64,000 nucleotides of DNA from Pisolithus tinctorius. Lineage: Eukaryota; Basidiomycota; Agaricomycetes; Boletales; Pisolithaceae. The stretch's first letter is position 1. Each line of letters begins with the position of its first letter. This document shows positions 56,075 to 64,000 of the stretch, piece by piece. The position numbers and the translations under genes are program-made. The DNA is taken from positions 248,001-312,000 of the forward strand of contig JANFAH010000063.1 in the NCBI GenBank assembly GCA_024663395.1. Direction: 5' to 3'. The notes under the pieces are model-generated. The model ran no database searches and was not told the DNA's origin. It was given only the letters and a program-made list of their open reading frames with translations.

Positions 56075-58996
56075 CTAGAAAATACCCGATCCCGGCAACA
56101 ACTGCGAAGACTCGTGCCCACGACCTTCAAATTCATCATCAACCGAACTCACATCTTCCGCTTCCGCATCCAGCGACAAGGAATACGGCATCACATTACT
56201 TCTCCGCCCACTATCCTCAAAGTCTAACGGTTCGTGCTCAAAAGGATTGACGTCAGTTTCGGGCGTCGCTGGTGGCAACGGACGTATCGGTTCCGGCGGT
56301 ACATCTAACAGAACAGCGCGCGAGAGTGGCGGTTGACGAGGTGGAGATTTGTATCGTGTAGGTGGAGATGATGGCGGCCGTACTTGTTCGGTTGTTGGCG
56401 CTGGTGGTGTAGTAGTCGTGACAAGCGTCGCATGCGGCGCACGCACCGCACCGACAGGCCTGATGTGAGAAGATGGCGTGGATACACGCGGTGTGGCGAC
56501 GGCCGGCTGGACAACGCACTGCTGCTGGGCCCGCGGCTGAAGGTCGTATTCGAACTAGGCCAAAAACGACCGTCATCACTCCGAAAAAGCATTATAAAGA
56601 AGCTAGCAACTCACAGCAGCGAACACATCTTCCCTCCGTCTCAGTCCAACGTCCTTGTCGATACAATAACACATGTATAACACGTCCGCACTGCGCGCCG
56701 AAATAACGATATACAAGGTGCAACAACGTAAGTCAAGGTCAAAACTCGCATGAACAAGATCATCACGTACGTATCCTTGACGAGACCCACACAATACAAC
56801 CCTACTAGTGCAGTAACGCCGCCTGCCAACATCGCAGATCCCAAGGCCGAATCGGGCGCGTTAAGTGTGTGTGCGACAAACAGGTACGTCAGGAGCGCGA
56901 ATGGGAAGGTCATCGTCAACGGTGCGTAGGTTAGCATCGTGAGCTGGGCTTCAATTATCAACATGAAAACCAGGAACATGTCAGATCGCGACCCGGCCGA
57001 ATAGAATAGAATGAAATTTCACGTACGTTCGGTCTTGAACTTTCGCCGGTACCGTCCCGCGTTGGATGTCTCTACCGCAATCGTCAGAGCGCGAGCGCGT
57101 CTGGCGCTCGGGAAGAATGGATCGCCAGTGAGGCCCGCGTAGATAAGCGCGTATCGACTCAGTGAAGAAGTGACGCTTTCTAGGTAAGCCACGGCCATAC
57201 CCACACCCACGCTGATAGGCTGCAACCACGGTCGAAGTACGATCGGGAAGTAAGAAGGTAGGAGCCGTAATGCGAGCGTCAGAAGACTCAAGACCCGAAT
57301 ACCAGCAAGTATTAGTGCACCCAAAACGATCGAACCGAGAGAGGGATAGGTAGCCCGAAAAAGCGCAGCGTGGATAATGTGTGTGTCAGTGGACAGTGGC
57401 GGAGGCTGTTCTGGGCTGCATAGCTCATCAGCACTGCGGAGTAACTCGAAGAAGAACCGAACGGAGACGAACTCAGCATAGTACCACGCGCCAATGACCC
57501 CTGCAGAGGTAGTACGCAAGATCCCTCGTGCGACGCCCCAGCTCCAAAGCCATACGCAAACTGCGCCTACAATAGCCCAGTCCGCCCATTCGCGTAGATG
57601 CCCTTCGACAGTTCCACCACTCGAATCTTCGATATAGCCAATCAGAACGAGACGGAAGATCAAAGTGAGGAAAGGGATTGATGCGAACAATGTCAAGAGA
57701 AGAATTGCAGGGGAGAGAGCAAGAAGGAACGGATTGGCAATTAAGAGTTGAGAGGCGAGATCTAGTATAGATGACGTGGAATGAATTTCCCTCGGAAGAT
57801 CGACCAGTCGGCGTGCGGTAAGGAACGACAGCACGAGAGGTATGAGCGAGAATAACCGCAAACTGAGATCGTCAGGAAGTTCCCAGTCAAATAAAGACAG
57901 TCAGAACAAGCGAAAAATACCCCGGATGCAAGAAAGCAAGGAAAACGACTTACCCAACCGTTTCTCCCCATGTTGGTTCCTGATCGCCATCCCACATGAA
58001 ACTGCCTGCGAAAGCCCATATTGCGGAGATGAAAAGCGTGGCAGGTATAAATACGGATGTTGCCACCATGACAGGTCTAACAAAAATCCTCAACAGAAAA
58101 ATATGCAGATATGCAACGGCAGCGCTGAGGAATGTGAGGATCGTGAGCAGCGGGACTGTGTGCAGTAACGTGATATAAGGTACGGGCCCTCTTGATTTTC
58201 CGGGTTTCCGGCCGAGGAAGAGTAAAAGCACGGAGAAGAAGAGACATATCGAAACCCCAGTGCACCATACGATTGTCCACGTCGAGTCGTTGAATTTGCG
58301 ACGAGGGAGTGACCGCTTTGGGTCGGGTAGGGAGAATACGTCAAGAGGTCGGGTAGTTCCGTCCCTCGGTAGTAGTGACTGGGTGAGCGATAAGGAGAGA
58401 GGTTCTCGACTCTGTCGTGGCGGCGGAGGGGGCGGGGTCTGTAACCGTTTATGACGAGGCGTTGATGGCTGTCCCAGCATGGCCAAAGATCCTGGAGAGT
58501 CAAGAGAAGAACGTGAAGATGGCGATGGAGATGGCGATGGCGACCGGGGAGCTCGTCTAGGTGGTGATGCCTGGTGAGCAAGCCATCCCTTTGGAAAGTC
58601 CTGGGACTCTGCTTGACCGTAATTAGATGCCAACAGACGGGCAGACTGGGCGGCATGGCGAGATGCGCCTGGGGGCATTTCATCTCCGTCCTCATCCTGG
58701 TCCAGACGTAGATATGGATCCTCCTCTTCGTCCATGTCAGCGCGCACTTTCCCCGTGCCCGACCGACCACCACCACTGCTACTACCAATGCCTCTGCGTG
58801 ATACCCTACTCGCTCGGCTGTCTCGCAGATGTGGATCATCAAGGTCGGCGACGTCATGGTCGTTGTCGTTCCCATTCCGGGATCCTTCATCGTCGGTGGT
58901 GAACGAGAAGAAAAGTGGCTGGGAAGAAGACAGACTCGACTCTGGATGCTGTTGCATTAAGAATTCAGATGCATATTGGGCGAACGACTTGGCCAT
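56075..58996 (-). CDS. PNS1: Choline-transporter-like protein Pns1 (CTL/SLC44 family)
   Basis: Multi-pass plasma-membrane protein of the CTL family; the transported substrate in fungi is unsettled. Start MAKSFAQYASEFLMQQ at 58996. A long Ser/Pro/Asp-rich cytoplasmic N-terminus (about 220 residues) includes DLDDPHLRDSRASRV and many SPSPS repeats. The first membrane segment is near TIVWCTGVSICLFFSVLLLF, with several more to 57019. Family signatures are AGVIGAWYYAEFVSVRFFFE and SRYALIYAGLTGDPFF with PSARRA. A later exon, 56979-56641, has LTYAPLTMTFPFALLTYLFV and GLYCVGLVKDTYV. The C-terminal tail is Ser/Pro-rich with DSGRRSNVMPYSLSLD and ends at 56075. An inverted fragment of the N-terminal region lies at 63.1-63.7 kb. 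Confidence 0.85.
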
Positions 58997-59332
58997 CGCC
59001 TCTGTTCTGGTCGTTTGGCAAGCCCACTTGCACTCGGGTCTTGGACGCTGGGGCACTGGACAGGCGTTGTACTGGCATTCGAAATAGGGCGACGCATCCG
59101 CTGGGAAGGAGCTTCCTAATTTGGATTACTGAGTCTTTTAGTGCAGGGCCCCTCTCCGACTAATGCATACCATTCAGCATATGTACGTTTGACAGTATTG
59201 CCACAGTATAATGTGTGTAGTAGACATAACAAGTCAACCCGGTGAAGGCGCTAGCACTAGAAAGGACACTCCAAACCCAAGCATCCCTCGAGCTCCCCTA
59301 GCCAGGAATTCCTACAGTAGTTCCAACGTCTC

Positions 59333-62239
59333 TCATTTCCTCCGTTGGGACGAAGTCTCGGTGGAAAACGCTTGAGCCTGCACATTATAGAGATGTGCGT
59401 ACTCTCCTCCCAGTGCTACCAGCTCCACGTGTGTCCCCGTTTCGACGACCTGGCCATCCTTGACACATCTATAGATGCCGTTGTCAGCCGAAGCCACATG
59501 ATAGTAGGATCGGAACCCAGCTCCGTTCGACACTTACATGATCAAATCGGCGTGCTTGGTTAGATGTCCAAACCGGTGCGTCACGAACAACATCGTCCTG
59601 CCTTCCCTCGCACCGCGAAGATGTGCGAACAATTGGAATTCTCCTGCGGGATCCAACGCTGAGCTCGGTTCGTCGACCGTGACAAGCTTGACAGGAGTAG
59701 AAAGAAGTCGCATGAACGTTCGTGCACTGTGACCAAAATGGAGGGTGTAAAGGGCGGAATTGGCACATTTTCTAAGGTGATGAGGGATGGGACATGCTTA
59801 CGCGACGAGTCGTTGACGTTCTCCTCCTACATTGAAAAATAATGGATAAGGGGAACTACGAAAATGAAAGAGAACACGCACCCGACACACTGGTTGATTT
59901 TGTGAACGATTCATGCATCTTCTCCAACTCTGCATCTCCCCTTCCGTTAAAACTAATGTGCCCATCCGACCGAGGATCCAAAGTCGTGTTTATACCCTCC
60001 GAGAATTTATTTACGGTCTTCTCCGCGCCTGAAAGTCGCAGTGATTCCTGGACAATCTCCGCGGTAGCTTCGTGCTTGTCCGTGCCAAGATCTGCACCAT
60101 CAGGCGCACCCAATACGATGTTCTCTCGAATGGATAGTGGAAACAAGTCGTGTTCCTGTGTGAGCATTGCAAATCTTCTTCGCAAGTCTTGTATACGATA
60201 TTCTTGGATGGGTACACCGTCGATGAGAATCGTACCCGAGTTCGCATCGTAGAAACGACTTAGGAGTTTAAGGATCGTCGTTTTACCACTCCCATTACTA
60301 CCAACGATGATTACGAGTTGACCAGGTTGGATCGTAAACGAAACAGAAGATAGGGCAGAGCGACCTGTCTTCGCAGCAGGATAATTGAAGGAGACATTTC
60401 TGATATCACCGCCATCCCATAAATCCAGGTTATCAAAAAAGCAATGGAGATGAGACGCGGACACACCTGAATTCCACAGCGGTTCCTTTCTGATTATCGT
60501 GTCCTGGTCGTGGGTATGGTGTTTCCCCGTCCACCATTTGAGGTTTATTGTCTAACCCCCCGTAGAACCGTTCCACAGATGCTACTGTTTCGAGTAAAGG
60601 ATTAGTCCATATCATTAGCTCTGTGAACGTTCGTCTCAGAGAAATGTTCGTTCGTTCGACAACCGCCAACTGTGCAAGGGATATTTTCGACGGAGTGAAC
60701 AGCGCAATGAACGCAGCATATAACTATATAATATATATATAATATATATATATATAGATCAATGTAAGAAATTCGATCTCCTTGGACGAGAACCGACCAC
60801 ACGTACCATGACAGCTTGCGGACACAATTCAGAAAGCACTTGCGAAAATAGAGGATTCTGCGATCGATACAACATTTCAGGCATCGTATCGGGTATGTCG
60901 CGTAAGTTCTCTTGGGTCTTGCGATATTCTGCACAAATGATTGGTTCTTCTAAGTAAGCTACTCAAATTCGAAAATGGGAAGATGGATCGGAATTACCTC
61001 GAATTAAATAGTCTTCGATGCCGGCTGCGATCACTTCAGACTTGAGGCGTTCGTCTGCAAGCTTGAGGAGTGCCGATTTACGGAGATACGACTCGTTGAC
61101 TGGTTGTACTACATACTCTAATTTTATAAAGAGAAATAAACCTGAGTATTCCTGCACATATGAAGTAAGAGATACGTACTTTTCCCCCACAACTGTCTAT
61201 TTAATAACATGCTATCGGCAAACATGGGAGCTAAGCTGAGAAGAACGAATGTGACACCAGCATGTTGGAAACCAGTGTTAACAACATGGACAATGAGGCG
61301 AAGTTGGAGAAGGGTGGAGAGGATACTTTGTGCGAGTCTGAGTGAAAGCTCGAGGCAGTGGAATACCGCAGCAGGGTCACGTGCTGATTCAAAAACAGAA
61401 GAAGCTAGCGTGATGAATGAGCTAGGTTAGCATGTCCAGATGCAATATGGGCTGACTCTGTGATGGTGTAGACAAGTTACAAGATAGCTTGGCTGGGAAT
61501 CGGATATTGAACACGACCATCAAGCACGGGTAACAGATGTAGAGTGCGAACCTTCAAACAGACGCTCCTCCATACTATGCTTAACTCGCATCCTATATAT
61601 TTCCATTGTCTTTGTACTGCCCCCCCAGCATGAGCGGACAGACACAAATTGATTCCACGATATCATACTCACGATGTCCAATTTATGATGCTCGTCAACA
61701 AAGAACACGATATCCTTGCTACAGCAGCCCACAACAGATCATTTCCAGACTGATCTTCTAGACTTTGAGATATATGATGCTCGATCTACCATTGTCAGCC
61801 GGCATCTTATCTGGCCACATGCCTCAAAAGAAGTAGAAAGCCTTACGTATGACAACAATCTGCTGGAAAAATAAAGCGAGAGCGTATCTTCCACAGCACA
61901 CCACAGCGTTGCCAAGATCAGGAATAGAAGCATCGAAGGACTAATTGCGTACAAATCCCCACATGCACGGCGGACGAGGGGGATAACGTTCGCAATATCA
62001 TGGTAAAACCGCAAGCCGGGAAGTCTGACTGAGGACAAGGATTCGTTTGCGATGATGACACGCCATACGCCGAGTCTGATCTCCGTATACTTTGAATTAT
62101 CTTTGAAAGGTCGTTCGACGATTGGTATGGCGGTTGTGAGAAGATTCCAGAGAGTCATGACCGTCGTCTGGAGGGAGGTTTGGCGGTATAGGGCGTCGTC
62201 AAAATCGCTGTGTGTAGTAATCGGAGAGAACTGGGCCAA
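59333..62239 (-). CDS. ABC half transporter (ABCB-like)
   Basis: ATP-driven membrane transporter; substrate unknown. The transmembrane part starts MAQFSPITTHSDFDDALYRQ at 62239 and includes SMLLFLILATLWCAVEDTLS and later helices to about 60600, broken by many short introns. Nucleotide-binding domain: VSFNYPAAKTGRSALSSVSF, Walker A VGSNGSGKTT at about 60280, Q-loop region MLTQEHDLFPLSIRENI, signature VGGERQR near 59815 (split from the rest by introns), Walker B LVTVDEPSSALDP and the H-loop FVTHRFGH. The end is ETGTHVELVALGGEYAHLYN then SSQRRK at 59333. The signature has VGG where LSGG is usual. The exon boundaries of the membrane part are approximate. Confidence 0.8.
60720..60760. repeat. AT microsatellite in an ABC transporter intron
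   Basis: A run of alternating T and A with short interruptions, inside a probable intron or inter-exon region of the transporter gene. Confidence 0.8.
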
Positions 62240-63080
62240 GGGCGAGGAAACGGACCTTGGATTAATATACCACCTTACATTGAATCGAGGGGCTGTAGTA
62301 CTGCTTCAACCGGGAACCATACATAAGGCGTGAGGCACCGATCAGAAGTTGCCAGGCTGTACGGAAAACCTCGACGTCACAGCAAATCGGGTGCACCGGT
62401 CGCAAACAGCATGAATGAATACCGACAAGGTACCCGGGGCGAATTACGGTAAAGTAGTACTCAGTCAGTTTGATGTGTACGGACTCATCAGAACAGGCCG
62501 GTGTGACTCGAACAGGCGCCAGTCGCTGGCCCTTGATTGAGACGACTCGTAACACAGTAATCAGTGTGAGACAATAGGTCTCCATGTCAGTGAGTAATAT
62601 CCCGAGATAAAAGAAGTGGTTTGATCATATGCGGGTACCAGTCCTCGAGTTTTTGCTACTCTGAGTGTATGACTGGAGTGAGGTCCGAAAACCAGATTAG
62701 TCAGCTAATAACCTTTGCAAGACCCGCCATCCAACATGTTGTCAGGACAGGGGGTATTCCTCACAGGCTTGCAAAAACACTAACCATTCTCGCAGTTTCC
62801 GTCCAATCAGAAATTTCCAGGGATCAGACTCAGAGCCAAGTTCATCCCCTCGCGAGTACGATCCAGATGACAACATTGTCACCGTCGCCGAGTCAGATTT
62901 ACCTCAGGCTGTGCCCGAAAGTCAGAAGTCGCTGGCGTGTCAGCCTGATCCGCGTGACGGCCGATGTCTCATTGCGAATTCGACTTGTCAAGCTACCATC
63001 GAGATATGCCACCTGGTGGCCCGCTCCACAGACCACTCAATCGTCTGTTCTTTTCTTTATTATCTCTCAGAGCACTTTGC
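62240..63080. other. ABC transporter upstream region, no further gene seen
   Basis: Short open frames on both strands without recognisable content. It probably contains the transporter promoter. Confidence 0.4.
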
Positions 63081-63700
63081 CTTTCCAGTGTGCAAAGAGC
63101 CGGAACGGGAACGACAACAGCGACTATGACCCCACCGACCTCGATGATCCACATCTGCGAGATAGACGTGCGAGTAAAGTATTGCGAAGAGGCGTTGGTA
63201 GGGTAGTGATCGAACGACGAGGGGGAAAGTATGCGCTGACATAGGCGAAGAGGAGGATCCATATCTATGTCTAGACCAGGACGAAGACGGAGATCTATGA
63301 GATGCCACCAGGCGCATCTCACCATACAGCTCAGCCTGCCCGTTTGATGGCATCTAATTACCGTCAAGCAGAGTCGCAGGACTTCCCAAAGGGATGGCTT
63401 GCTCACTAGGCATCACCACCGAGATGAGCTTCCCGGTCGCTATCGCCATCTTCGCGTTCTTCTCCTGACTCTTCAGGGTCTTTAGCCTTGCTGGGACAAT
63501 CGCCAACGCGTCGCCATAAACGGCTAGATACCCCGCCGCCACGACAGAGTCGAGAACCTCTCCCTATCACTCACTCGTTCCTGCCGAGGGACGGAATCAC
63601 CCCATTGTTGATGTGTTCTTCCTATGATCAATCCCTTTCATTCGAGATGGCCCTCTGCTCATAACACAGCCGCCAGTGGGAGGCAACCAATCAATCGGAT
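63081..63700 (+). pseudogene. Inverted fragment of the PNS1 N-terminal region
   Basis: Plus-strand sequence encodes NSDYDPTDLDDPHLRDRRAS, then KYALT. After stops and shifts it gives EEEDPYLCLDQDEDGD, MPPGAS, ASNYRQAESQDFPKGWLAHQ and RRHKRLDTPPP with REPLP. These match, in order, the cytoplasmic N-terminus of the PNS1 gene at 58300-58900 on the other strand. In-frame stops (for example after the KYALT block and in the ASPPR region) show it is dead. It begins and ends without the membrane domain, so it is a partial inverted duplication. Confidence 0.8.
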
Positions 63701-64000
63701 GCGTTATCTCAGCAAGCAACACTCGATGCAAAACCGAGTTCGTCCAGTGTCGGTGGAGGCTTTTTTTTACACAACGCCAGTTTTACATTGTCCTGCTTTC
63801 CATTCGCTACCCCGACCACTCTGTCCAACCACTACCAGTATGAGTCCGACAAGAACTTAGATGAAATGACAAGTCTGTCAACGTCTACGAAATCATTTGC
63901 AACAATCCCATAGTCCAAGTTAGAAGGAAAAATGTCCATGTGAAGAGAAGAGCTGTGTCCATCCGTTTCGTTGGTTACGTCACTGTGATTGACTTGTTCA
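63701..64000. other. Right edge, no gene seen
   Basis: Nothing that I can support. Confidence 0.4.

Overview
The window is nuclear DNA of a filamentous basidiomycete, most likely an Agaricomycete. Genes are split by many short GT..AG introns of about 48-60 nt. The GRANAGKT-type GTPases, the copia and Tc1/mariner elements and the repetitive passenger gene at 42.7-44.3 kb all resemble families I know from mushroom-forming fungi. This is a family-level judgement; no marker gene gives the species.

Layout. 1-0.9 kb: C-terminus of a Hel2/ZNF598 ubiquitin ligase. 1.1-39.5 kb: a tandem segmental duplication with a period of about 18 kb. The order is IML2-like TPR gene (minus), GID5/ARMC8 armadillo gene (plus), GTPase gene (plus). 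Two GID5 copies are decayed (1.1-2.1 and 18.4-20.1 kb) and one is full length (36.5-39.5 kb). There are two TPR copies (15.1-18.1 and 33.3-36.3 kb) and two GTPase copies (3.4-11.0 and 21.9-29.4 kb). 39.7-52.0 kb: nested transposons (a Tc1/mariner element with a passenger gene, a fold-back element inside its transposase, and a copia element). 52.8-62.2 kb: ordinary minus-strand genes (BAHD acyltransferase, mitochondrial ribosomal protein mL54, choline-transporter-like PNS1, ABC half transporter). 63 kb: an inverted fragment of PNS1.

The main discovery is inside the two GTPase genes. Between the G-domain exons and the C-terminal exons each carries a 5.3-5.4 kb array that looks like a minisatellite of about 77 bp. 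Every unit is a complete phase-0 spliceosomal intron: GTGAGT-type donor, CTGAC/CTAAC branch site and YAG acceptor. Consecutive introns are separated by exactly three nucleotides. Read as one-codon exons, I count 69 in copy A and 71 in copy B. None is a stop codon, and both flanking exons join in phase 0. The two arrays spell clearly homologous peptides: about 44 of 65 aligned residues are identical and most changes are conservative. None of the 140 codons ends in AG, which would create a false acceptor; all 42 glutamines are CAA. The last six or seven one-codon exons are separated by unique introns conserved between the copies. I interpret this as a protein segment encoded one codon per exon. 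Because every intron is phase 0 and every exon is 3 nt, any pattern of skipping stays in frame, so the array could also generate isoforms. Expression and splicing cannot be seen from DNA and need cDNA data.

The GTPase 3' halves and the DNA beyond them (about 4.15-15.07 and 22.6-33.25 kb) are almost free of CpG. The TPR and GID5 genes beside them are not, which suggests long-term cytosine methylation with sharp borders.
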